Shown in pieces: positions 32,977 through 40,580 of a stretch of 64,000 bases of DNA (within the stretch, counting starts at the first letter, position 1; each line of letters opens with the position of its first letter). The stretch comes from Anaerosacchariphilus polymeriproducens (GTDB lineage Bacteria > Bacillota > Clostridia > Lachnospirales > Lachnospiraceae). The stretch is taken from assembly GCF_003363435.1 (NCBI RefSeq), contig NZ_QRCT01000050.1, positions 62,001-126,000 on the forward strand, read 5' to 3'. The position numbers and the translations under genes are program-made. The notes beneath the pieces are model-generated. The model was not told the origin of the DNA, did not search any database, and worked only from the letters and a program-made list of their open reading frames with translations.

Positions 32977-35220
32977 TTATACTTTAAATCTTTTTAATCT
33001 TAAAGCATTTGCTAAAACGGATACGGAACTTAGTGACATTGCGGCAGCAGCAAAAATTGGGTTAAGTAAAGGACCGCCAAAAATGTGCAGTACACCTGCA
33101 GCTATAGGTATTCCGATTACATTGTAACCAAAGGCCCAGAAAAGATTCTCTTTAATATTTCTTATTGTGCTTTTGCTAAGTTTTATTGCTGTAGGAACGT
33201 CCATCAGATCACTTCTCATCAGTACGATATCAGCTGATTCCATAGCAACATCAGTTCCTGAACCAATCGCGATCCCGATATCTGATTGTGCAAGTGCAGG
33301 AGCATCATTAATACCGTCACCTACCATAGCAACCATTTTGCCTTCCTCCTGCAATTTTTTAACTTCATTTGATTTATCCTGTGGCAATACCTCTGCAAGT
33401 ACACGGTCAATACCTACCTGTTTTGCAATTGCTTCTGCAGTTTTACGATTATCACCAGTTATCATTGCAACTTCCAGTCCCATGGATTGAAGTTTTTGTA
33501 TTGCTTTTGCGCTGCTTTCTTTTACGATGTCAGCAACTGCTATGATTCCAGCAATTTTTTGATCGATGGCAATATACATTGGAGTTTTTCCTTCCGCAGC
33601 TAATTGATCAGAACGTGACTCTAAATCTTCTAAAGAAATAGTTTGATCATCCATAAGTTTTTTATTTCCTAATAGAACATGAAGTCCATCCAATTCAACT
33701 TGGATACCGTGACCTGGTATCGCTTCAAAATTATCTACTTTTGAAAATGAAAGATTTTCTTTCTGTGCAGCTCTGACGATTGCATCAGCAAGAGGATGTT
33801 CGGATCCTTTCTCAGTAGAGGCAGCTATTTGAAGCAGGTTTGTTCTATCCATTTCTTTCACAGTGACAATATTTGTTACTTCAGGTTTTCCTTCTGTTAT
33901 GGTACCTGTCTTATCAAAGACAATAGTATTAATTTTGTGCGTAGTTTCTAGAGCTTCTCCACCCTTAATTAAAATTCCATATTCAGCACCTTTTCCAGTG
34001 CCGACCATAATTGCCGTAGGTGTAGCCAGACCTAAAGCACAAGGGCAGGCGATAACAAGAACTGCAATAAATATAGTAAGTGAGAAAACTAAAGATTCTC
34101 CACTGATGAACCAGCCCGCAAAAGCAATTACAGCAATTGCAAAGACGATAGGTACAAAATAACCCGATACGATATCAGCCATTTGTGCAATTGGAGCTTT
34201 TGAACCTTGTGCTTCCTCCACCAATTTGATTATCTGAGCCAGAGCAGTGTCTCCACCAACTTTGGTCGCTTTGAATTGGATTACTCCGTTTTTGTTGATA
34301 CTTGCGGCATACACCTGATCGCCGGATTTTTTTTCAACCGGAATACTTTCACCGGTAAGCATAGATTCATCTATGGAAGTATTTCCGTCGATTACGATTC
34401 CATCTACCGGTATTTTTTCACCGGGTTTTACTAAAATAATATGCCCGATTTCAACCTCTTCTATTGGAACTTCGAATTCTTTGCCATCGCGTATCACGAT
34501 AGCAGTTTTGGGAGCAAGCCCCATTAGTTTTTTAATTGCTTCAGAAGTTCTTCCTTTGGATACCGCTTCTAAAGATTTTCCCAGTAATATAAGTGCAATA
34601 ATGACACCGGCAGTTTCAAAATATAAATGATCAACTGCTCCAAAATCACCGATCGTTATTTGATAAACAGAGTACAAACTATAAATAATAGCAGCGGTGG
34701 TTCCCATAGCAATCAGTGAATCCATGTTGGGACTTTTATTAATGATAGCTTTAAAACCTACTGTGTAAAATTTGTATCCTGCAATAATGATTGGTATAGT
34801 TAAAATGATTTGTAATAATGCATAATTTAATGGATACTGCATCGGTTTCAAAATCTCAGGTATCGGAAAATGAAGCCACCAAATCATGGATCCCATAGCC
34901 AAATATAACAAAGGGATAGCAAAAACAGCAGAAACTATGAATTTTGTCCACAATACTTTGATTTCTTTTTCTTTTCTTAATTTATCTTGATCAACTACTT
35001 TTTTTTCTTCTATATCTAAAGCACCATATCCAACTTTTTCAATTTTTTCTTTAATAGAATTTAAGTCGGTAGATTCTTCATGAAAAGACACGGTAGCTTT
35101 TTCTGTTGCAAGATTTACTGAGATCTGCTCTACACCATCCATTTTTCTGACTACTTTTTCTATACGTGAAGCGCAGGCAGCACAGGTCATCCCGGTTATT
35201 TTTAGAGTTTCTTTTTCCAT
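32977..35220 (-). CDS. copA: Copper-exporting P1B-type ATPase CopA
   Basis: Pumps Cu(I) out of the cytoplasm using ATP. 747 residues: one N-terminal HMA domain (GMTCAAC), eight predicted membrane segments, actuator loop [10 protein letters not shown], metal site [13 protein letters not shown], phosphorylation motif [16 protein letters not shown] nucleotide-binding His, and [11 protein letters not shown] single HMA domain as in many clostridial enzymes. Preceded by its own promoter and a CsoR-type operator. Confidence 0.96.
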   Translation of the reverse strand: MEKETLKITGMTCAACASRIEKVVRKMDGVEQISVNLATEKATVSFHEESTDLNSIKEKIEKVGYGALDIEEKKVVDQDKLRKEKEIKVLWTKFIVSAVFAIPLLYLAMGSMIWWLHFPIPEILKPMQYPLNYALLQIILTIPIIIAGYKFYTVGFKAIINKSPNMDSLIAMGTTAAIIYSLYSVYQITIGDFGAVDHLYFETAGVIIALILLGKSLEAVSKGRTSEAIKKLMGLAPKTAIVIRDGKEFEVPIEEVEIGHIILVKPGEKIPVDGIVIDGNTSIDESMLTGESIPVEKKSGDQVYAASINKNGVIQFKATKVGGDTALAQIIKLVEEAQGSKAPIAQMADIVSGYFVPIVFAIAVIAFAGWFISGESLVFSLTIFIAVLVIACPCALGLATPTAIMVGTGKGAEYGILIKGGEALETTHKINTIVFDKTGTITEGKPEVTNIVTVKEMDRTNLLQIAASTEKGSEHPLADAIVRAAQKENLSFSKVDNFEAIPGHGIQVELDGLHVLLGNKKLMDDQTISLEDLESRSDQLAAEGKTPMYIAIDQKIAGIIAVADIVKESSAKAIQKLQSMGLEVAMITGDNRKTAEAIAKQVGIDRVLAEVLPQDKSNEVKKLQEEGKMVAMVGDGINDAPALAQSDIGIAIGSGTDVAMESADIVLMRSDLMDVPTAIKLSKSTIRNIKENLFWAFGYNVIGIPIAAGVLHIFGGPLLNPIFAAAAMSLSSVSVLANALRLKRFKV

Positions 35221-35249
35221 AATAATTGTCCTTTCTACTAATTATTTAC

Positions 35250-35300
35250 ATACCCTATAGGGGTATAATAAAATCATATCATACATTTATAATTTTGCAA
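35250..35300 (-). promoter_or_regulatory. copA promoter with CsoR-type operator
   Basis: Minus strand: TTGCAA (35300-35295), 16 bases, TATGAT (35278-35273), then the near-perfect palindrome ATACCCCTATAGGGTAT (35266-35250) at the expected transcription start. The GC-rich core flanked by ATAC/GTAT is like operators of the copper repressor CsoR. No csoR gene is in the window. Confidence 0.7.
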
Positions 35301-35303
35301 CAA

Positions 35304-36737
35304 TTAATTACAACAGCTGGGTAATTGCGAAGTATCTGCTTGTGGTAGCGGTTGTGATTGGTCTTCAAGATTATCATAAACAGAAATCTGACTTCGAATC
35401 ATTCCCATCCAGCAGCTATAGGGGATAGTACCACTTTCTTTTGGAGTAAATTCAATAATATTCTCTCCTGGAACTAACTCTTTTTGTATGTTATATTCCG
35501 GAATAATAATTTCATTATTACATCCATTGATTGAATTAGCATCTGCTTTAATCGTCCATTTTACGGGAATACCGGTTTGGACTGTTATTGGTTCGTAGCT
35601 TCCGGATGAAAGAGTAGTTGTAACTAGTTGCTGACCATCTACAATTTCAGCAGTTGCGGAGGTACTTTTTTCATCTGAGAATAACTCAGATGTACTTTTT
35701 AAATTGTTGCTGATCTTTGTACTTAGAGGCATAGCGTAGCCTGATAAAGCCATTCCACTTTGGAACATGCTAATTCCTAAAAGTATGACTAAAATTGAGC
35801 TGATAGTCATCATCTTGCTTGTGAATTTTTTTGTAAGTATTGAACTTAATGCTCCAAAACCGAACATAAGAGGGACAGTACCTAAACTGAATAAAAGCAT
35901 GGATATCGCACCTTTGATTGGTGAACCTGTTGAAAGAGCATAAATCTGCATAGCCTGCAGTGGTCCACAAGGCATCAGTCCATTTAAGAGTCCAATATAA
36001 AGAGGACTGTTACTTTTCTTCTGCTCATTGATCTTTATTGCAAAAAACTTGGGCATATGTGGATTTATTTTCCGTAACCATGGAAATACATTTAACATAT
36101 TCAGTCCCATGATTATCATAAATCCTCCTGCCAGAAGTGTTATAATTCCCTTTCCTGTTCCGGATAAACTTACAACAGAACCAAGGGAACCTACAATACC
36201 ACCAATTACGGTATATGATATAATTCTTCCAAGATTATAAAGAAAACTAGGTCTTAAATCATTCTTTTTTGTGGTATTAACTTTGTAAGATGCACACTGG
36301 GACAGGTTAATTCCGCCACACATTGCGATGCAATGAACAGAGGTTAAAAGTCCTATAATAAATAACATGCCATATCCCATACCTTCTGTTGCCTGAGGAA
36401 AGTAATTGAAGATTTGGAACCCGCCCATTCGGCCAATTATTGTTTGCAAAGCAAGAATAAGAAGTAAAATACCTGCAACTTGAATATATTTATTCTTATA
36501 ATTCACTTTTTCATTTGTTTTTATAATTTGATAACCTGCATCTTCAATCACTTTTCGAATATTATTTAAATTTATTACATTAGCATCGTATGTTACATAA
36601 ACAGTATTTTTAGTATAATCAGCTTTGGCATTAACAATACCTTTTGTGTTTTTTAACGCAGTTTCAATTCGATGTTCGCAATTTATACAGGTCATACCCT
36701 CAATTTGTAACAATTCATTTTTAATATTTTGTTTCAT
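35304..36737 (-). CDS. HMA - SafE/UreH-like membrane protein - cupredoxin fusion
   Basis: 477 residues in three parts. An HMA domain at residues 1-75 (GMTCINCEHR). Then a six-segment membrane domain of the sulfite exporter TauE/SafE and CcdA-like type (GLLTSVHCIAMCGGINLSQ, GLLNGLMPCGPLQAMQIYALS), with paired cysteines. Then an external cupredoxin-like domain (about 385-460) with a possible copper ligand set ending in PYSCWMGM. This suggests capture of copper outside and transfer across the membrane to HMA. Start at the ATG preceded by AAAGGAGAAC; sixteen extra residues of the longer frame are untranslated. Confidence 0.8.
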   Translation of the reverse strand: MKQNIKNELLQIEGMTCINCEHRIETALKNTKGIVNAKADYTKNTVYVTYDANVINLNNIRKVIEDAGYQIIKTNEKVNYKNKYIQVAGILLLILALQTIIGRMGGFQIFNYFPQATEGMGYGMLFIIGLLTSVHCIAMCGGINLSQCASYKVNTTKKNDLRPSFLYNLGRIISYTVIGGIVGSLGSVVSLSGTGKGIITLLAGGFMIIMGLNMLNVFPWLRKINPHMPKFFAIKINEQKKSNSPLYIGLLNGLMPCGPLQAMQIYALSTGSPIKGAISMLLFSLGTVPLMFGFGALSSILTKKFTSKMMTISSILVILLGISMFQSGMALSGYAMPLSTKISNNLKSTSELFSDEKSTSATAEIVDGQQLVTTTLSSGSYEPITVQTGIPVKWTIKADANSINGCNNEIIIPEYNIQKELVPGENIIEFTPKESGTIPYSCWMGMIRSQISVYDNLEDQSQPLPQADTSQLPSCCN

Positions 36738-36838
36738 TAAAGTTCTCCTTTCAATCAAATCTGATTTATGGGAGTATCCTATCAAAAGGATTTGTAGAAT
36801 TTATGTAGATGAAAAAAATTATTTAAGGCTTATTTATA

Positions 36839-36866
36839 TTGACACTTTTATGAACTTATGTATAAT
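36839..36866 (+). promoter_or_regulatory. Strong sigma-A promoter without a clear gene
   Basis: TTGACA (36839-36844), 16 bases, TATAAT (36861-36866). No ORF of normal size starts within the next 390 bases; the first terminator follows at about 37084. Confidence 0.75.
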
Positions 36867-36872
36867 ATAAGT

Positions 36873-37112
36873 TATCAGATAATAAAGGAGAGAAGTTTTT
36901 GTTAATTGTTTCTGTAATGAAGAATGCAACTAAATAGTTGTCAAAGGTCAGGTTTTAGAAAAAGTCCTTCTAAAAGTGCGCCTTTTACCAGTATATGGAT
37001 CGTGACATTCAGATACTGAAAATTCTGCTTTACAGATTGCTTAAATTTTTTCTATAGATTTATCTATTTTATAGGATATTTAGAAAGCATGACGGTCGGT
37101 CTTGCTTTTTTT
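36873..37112 (+). ncRNA. Candidate non-coding RNA or long leader
   Basis: Runs from the expected start of the strong promoter to a hairpin, AAAGCA-GAC/GTC-TGCTTT (37084-37108), followed by T-runs. Contains a perfect 8-base hairpin TTTTAGAA/TTCTAAAA (36953-36975). An AAAGGAG at 36885 precedes only a 12-codon frame (TTG at 36899 to TAG), which could be a leader peptide. I cannot match this to a known RNA family. It could instead be the leader of the MutS2-like gene, were it not for two terminators in between. Confidence 0.4.
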
Positions 37113-37183
37113 GATTTTTTATTTTGCGTAACAGAGAGCTATGCTCTTTATAACGTAAATTATTTTTGTTCCTATAAAATAGA
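37063..37183. repeat. 14-base inverted repeat enclosing two hairpins
   Basis: TCTATTTTATAGGA (37063-37076) is repeated in perfect inverted form at 37170-37183. Inside lie the terminator-like hairpin at 37084-37108 and a second hairpin, TTTGCGTAACAGAGAGC with GCTCTTTATAACGTAAA (about 37131-37162). The layout suggests a folded RNA or a small non-autonomous element. Confidence 0.5.
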
Positions 37184-37190
37184 AAAGAGA

Positions 37191-37244
37191 AAACCCGCGA
37201 AGAGCACGCTGTAGTAGTCAAGCAGTTGCATTCGCGGGTTTTTA
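37191..37244 (+). terminator. Terminator before the MutS2-like gene
   Basis: Perfect 11-base arms AAACCCGCGAA (37191-37201) and TTCGCGGGTTT (37231-37241), followed by TT. The 29-base loop is unusually long. It ends about 35 bases before the MutS2-like start, so a separate promoter or read-through is needed for that gene, or the hairpin is part of an attenuator. Confidence 0.6.
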
Positions 37245-37278
37245 GCGTAGAAAATGAATGAATTATTGGAGGTTAATA

Positions 37279-39219
37279 ATGAATTATATAAAAGACATGT
37301 TGGAATTTGACAAAATTATAGATAAATTAAGAGAGTATACAGTTACCGAAAAAGCAAAAGAGAGATTCAAAAAACTTGCACCTTATTTAAATGAAGGTGA
37401 ACTTCTGAGTAAACTGAAAGAAACAACGGAAGCAAGAAAGCTGCTGGATACACAGGGGACTCCCCCACTTGCAGCTGTTGACAAAATAAGAGAGATCGGG
37501 GAGGCAGCCGAAAAAGGAGAACTTTTAAGTATAGAAGAGTTGGAAAAAGTAAAACAGTTTGCTACTTTGAGCATGAGAATGATACAGTATCTAAAACGTT
37601 GTCAAGAAGTGGAAAATCAGTTGGGCGGTTTTGGAAATGGAATGGTAGATTTGGAACTTTTAAAGGAGGAAATTGAAAGATGTATCAGAAATGGTCGTGT
37701 AGATGATTATGCAAGTAAGGAATTAAAAGAGATACGTAAGAAAATAGAACGATCAGAGAATGATATTCGTTTAAAATTGGAAAGTATTTTAAAAGGGAAA
37801 AAAGGATATTTTTCAGAGAGTTTTGTATCGAATCGAAATGGACATTATACACTGCCGGTAAAAAAAGAACACAAGCTGCAGGTAAGTGGAAGTGTCATTG
37901 ATATTTCTTCTTCGGGAGCTACTTATTTCATAGAGCCTGTAAGTGTTGCTAAGTTGAGGGATAAATTAGAAGAACTGAAAATAGAAGAAAATAATGAAGA
38001 ACGCAGAGTTTTATATATAATTTCGTCTTTGGTCAGTGATTTTAAAGCAGATATTCTGCTAAATTTAGATTATATTGAAGAACTGGATTACATTTTTGCA
38101 AAAGGGAAACTTAGCGTAGAAATGGATGGGAAAGAAGCCAGAATTAATACGGATAGAAGAATCAATTTAGTAAATGGAAGACATCCTTTGATAGACAAAA
38201 AAGAATGCGTTCCACTCAATATTTCTTTTGGGAAAGAGATCAAAGGGGTTGTGATTACAGGGCCTAATACTGGTGGAAAAACTGTTGCATTAAAGACATT
38301 AGGGCTTTGCTCGGTAATGGCTCAGAGTGGCTTGCATATTCCTTGTGAAGAAGCAGATATTTGTATGAATACCAATGTATTATGTGATATTGGAGATGGG
38401 CAGAGTATTACAGAAAATCTCTCTACTTTTTCAGCGCATATGAAAAATGTAATTCATATTATTGAGGTTGCAGATAAAGATTCCTTCGTATTGTTGGATG
38501 AATTGGGTTCCGGTACAGATCCGGCAGAAGGAATGGGAATTGCAGTTTCTATTTTAGAAGAATTAAACAGTATTGGTTGTAATTTTATTGCTACGACACA
38601 TTATCCGGAGGTAAAGGATTATGCATCGAAAACGGAAGGGATCATAAATGCAAGAATGGCTTTTGACAAAGAAAGCCTAAAGCCATTATATCGTCTGGAA
38701 CTTGGAGAAGCTGGTGAAAGTTGTGCGTTTTATATTGCAAAACGGCTTGGAATGTCAGCTTCGATGTTGGAAAGAGCTTATAAAGAAGCTTATCAGACCA
38801 GAGTTTTAGCTTCTGAGAACAAAGTAAGTAAGTATTTGTTTCAGGAAGAAGAGAAAATAAAGAAAGAAAGAACAGCCGGTAATCAGATAACGAAAAAAGT
38901 AGATAAACCTGACTCCGCGAAAGAAAAAATAGATAAATTCCATATCGGCGATAGTGTGATGGTATATCCTCAAAAAAAACTGGGAATTGTATTTGAACCT
39001 GTAAATTCCAAAGGAGAAGTAGGCGTTCAGATTCAAAAGAAAAAGATGTTGGTGAATCATAAACGACTTAAGATTAAGGCATTTGCCAAGGATTTGTATC
39101 CCGAAGATTATGATTTCTCTATTATTTTTGATACCGTGGAAAACCGTAAAGCAAGACACCAGATGGAGAGAAAATATACAGAAGGGTTAGAAATAACGTA
39201 TGAACCTAAATTAAAATAG
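37279..39219 (+). CDS. MutS2-like DNA-binding ATPase without Smr domain
   Basis: 646 residues of the MutS2 branch: core and clamp domains at residues 1-310 with a long coiled coil, then the ATPase with Walker A GPNTGGKTVALKT, Walker B VLLDELGSGTDPAEG, and TTHYPEVKDYA. Full MutS2 proteins are near 780 residues and end in an Smr nuclease domain; here the C-terminus ends after an SH3-like stretch (KFHIGDSVMVYPQKKLGIV). It may thus act in ribosome rescue or recombination control without nuclease activity. Start at 37279, with TGGAGGT upstream, not at the in-frame ATG at 37258. Confidence 0.85.
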   Translation: MNYIKDMLEFDKIIDKLREYTVTEKAKERFKKLAPYLNEGELLSKLKETTEARKLLDTQGTPPLAAVDKIREIGEAAEKGELLSIEELEKVKQFATLSMRMIQYLKRCQEVENQLGGFGNGMVDLELLKEEIERCIRNGRVDDYASKELKEIRKKIERSENDIRLKLESILKGKKGYFSESFVSNRNGHYTLPVKKEHKLQVSGSVIDISSSGATYFIEPVSVAKLRDKLEELKIEENNEERRVLYIISSLVSDFKADILLNLDYIEELDYIFAKGKLSVEMDGKEARINTDRRINLVNGRHPLIDKKECVPLNISFGKEIKGVVITGPNTGGKTVALKTLGLCSVMAQSGLHIPCEEADICMNTNVLCDIGDGQSITENLSTFSAHMKNVIHIIEVADKDSFVLLDELGSGTDPAEGMGIAVSILEELNSIGCNFIATTHYPEVKDYASKTEGIINARMAFDKESLKPLYRLELGEAGESCAFYIAKRLGMSASMLERAYKEAYQTRVLASENKVSKYLFQEEEKIKKERTAGNQITKKVDKPDSAKEKIDKFHIGDSVMVYPQKKLGIVFEPVNSKGEVGVQIQKKKMLVNHKRLKIKAFAKDLYPEDYDFSIIFDTVENRKARHQMERKYTEGLEITYEPKLK

Positions 39220-39311
39220 TTATTTATTTATACTTTACATTGATAAAATGATATATTATCATGTAAGAAGAATTGACCATATCATAATATAAAAGAAAAG
39301 AGGGTGTTAAT

Positions 39312-39569
39312 ATGGAGTATGTATTTAAGACAAAAAATACTTGTGCAACGGAGATAAAATTTGATATAGATGATGATGTTATCACAAACGTGCGGTTTGC
39401 AGGTGGTTGTGATGGAAATCTAAAAGCGATACCGAAATTAATCGATGGTTGGACTGTGAATCAGATAGAAGAAAAATGTTCAGGGATTTCATGTGGAAGA
39501 AAATCGACTTCTTGCTCTGATCAGCTGGCAAAGGCTGTACGAAAGGCATATGAAGATACACATTCATAA
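39312..39569 (+). CDS. TSCPD domain protein (TIGR03905 type)
   Basis: 85 residues with conserved cysteines (TCATEIKFD, GGCDGN, CSGISCGRKSTSCSDQLA), the pattern of the TSCPD domain also found at the end of some B12-dependent ribonucleotide reductases. The stand-alone form is common in clostridia and uncharacterised; the cysteines suggest metal or nucleotide binding. RBS AAGAGGGTG. Confidence 0.8.
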   Translation: MEYVFKTKNTCATEIKFDIDDDVITNVRFAGGCDGNLKAIPKLIDGWTVNQIEEKCSGISCGRKSTSCSDQLAKAVRKAYEDTHS

Positions 39570-39595
39570 AATAATACTTGAAGCTTTTTATTGTC

Positions 39596-39624
39596 TTGAC
39601 ATAGTTTTTGAGGTATATTATACT
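39596..39624 (+). promoter_or_regulatory. Promoter of the riboswitch-controlled LXG operon
   Basis: TTGACA (39596-39601), 17 bases, TATACT (39619-39624). Transcription should begin at about 39631, directly at the riboswitch. Confidence 0.8.
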
Positions 39625-39629
39625 TTTCA

Positions 39630-39700
39630 TAGTGATGGCAAACCTTTAGAAATAAAGGGACGCAAAGTTAGAAACCTAAAGTGAAAACAATGGTTGTTCG
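39630..39700 (+). promoter_or_regulatory. c-di-GMP-I (GEMM) riboswitch
   Basis: The RNA has the class I hallmarks: GGCAAACC (39637-39644), a perfect stem CCTTTA/TAAAGG closed by a GAAA tetraloop (39643-39658), GGGACGCAAAG (39657-39667), and the tetraloop receptor side ACCTAAAG (about 39674-39681). A terminator follows directly. The first downstream gene is the LXG-partner gene at 39888. Whether the ligand turns expression on or off cannot be read with certainty; selectivity for c-di-GMP against 3',3'-cGAMP is also open. Confidence 0.88.
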
Positions 39701-39734
39701 GCTGCAACAGACAGAATCTGTTGTGGCCTTTTTT
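39700..39734 (+). terminator. Riboswitch expression-platform terminator
   Basis: GGCTGCAACAGA (39700-39711), CAGAA loop, TCTGTTGTGGCC (39717-39728), then six T. It abuts the riboswitch and lies about 155 bases before the operon, as expected for transcription control. Confidence 0.8.
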
Positions 39735-39887
39735 ATTGGTAGAAAATTTATTGGATATTAGCTGGAAGTTATAAAATTCAAAAGAATATATTATATTATT
39801 GTTGAATTTCGACAGGAAAACCTATTTCAGAATAGAATTATAATTGAAATAAACTGTTAACAAATACTACAATAGAGGAGGATAAAA

Positions 39888-40238
39888 ATGGGAAGAGATA
39901 CCAGTGCATTACGTGCAGAATTAAGAAGGGTAAGGGAGATACTGGAAATATTGAGAAGAGAACAGGGAAATTTAGCGAAGGAAATACCATTAATAGAAAC
40001 AACGACTAAGAACATCAAGAACTATCAAATGGATGCAGGAAATGCCTGGAAAGGGGAGAAGGAACTAGAAGCAGAACGCATACAATCTGAATTAGTTGAA
40101 AGTTTGAATACATATATTGAACAATGCAATCAACTACAATCAGATATAAGCAGTGCCATTCAAAGAGCTTTAAATAAAATTCAGAGAATAGAAGATGAAA
40201 TAGCAGCTGCTGAAGCGGAAGATGATGATGAAGATTAG
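39888..40238 (+). CDS. Small coiled-coil LXG-partner protein (DUF5082-like)
   Basis: 116 residues, almost entirely helical with long charged heptads and a very acidic tail (EAEDDDED). Such small helical proteins precede LXG toxin genes and bind the LXG helix to guide the toxin to the type VII secretion machine. No signal peptide. First gene of the operon, RBS AGAGGAGG. Confidence 0.65.
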   Translation: MGRDTSALRAELRRVREILEILRREQGNLAKEIPLIETTTKNIKNYQMDAGNAWKGEKELEAERIQSELVESLNTYIEQCNQLQSDISSAIQRALNKIQRIEDEIAAAEAEDDDED

Positions 40239-40262
40239 AATGAAAAGAGGGAGGAATAACGA

Positions 40263-40562
40263 ATGGAATTAGGAGGAAATGGAATAGGCTTAAACCTTTC
40301 TGATTATCAAACTATAGTGAATGCGATAAATACAGACGCCGGCAGCCTGCTAGAAAGTAAGGAAGCGGATGTCTTATCGGAAGTAAATATGGAGACATTG
40401 ACAGCATATGTGGAGGCACACAAGAGACTTTGGTCCTTGCTGACAAAATACCAACAACATGCAGCCGCTGTTGTAAAAGTAATGAATCAGGCAGCCACAA
40501 ATTTGGAAAAGGCAGACGTAGATTCCGCATTCGCAGTACAATCTGTTGAGACAATAAAGTAA
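40263..40562 (+). CDS. WXG100-like LXG-partner protein
   Basis: 99 residues, helix-turn-helix hairpin of WXG100 size. The central KRLWSLL carries the only Trp, and the first ten residues are Gly-rich. It resembles the TIGR04197/DUF3130 group of LXG-associated proteins, probably the second targeting partner of the toxin that follows. 24 bases after the previous gene. Confidence 0.6.
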   Translation: MELGGNGIGLNLSDYQTIVNAINTDAGSLLESKEADVLSEVNMETLTAYVEAHKRLWSLLTKYQQHAAAVVKVMNQAATNLEKADVDSAFAVQSVETIK

Positions 40563-40580
40563 GACATAGGTGGAGATGAA

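Noticed and set aside
36899-36937. Twelve-codon frame with TTG start after AAAGGAG
   Set aside because: Too short to call a gene; mentioned only as possible leader peptide within the candidate RNA.
39839-39844. TATAAT before the LXG-partner gene
   Set aside because: No -35 box at a suitable distance, so it does not offer a clear promoter independent of the riboswitch.
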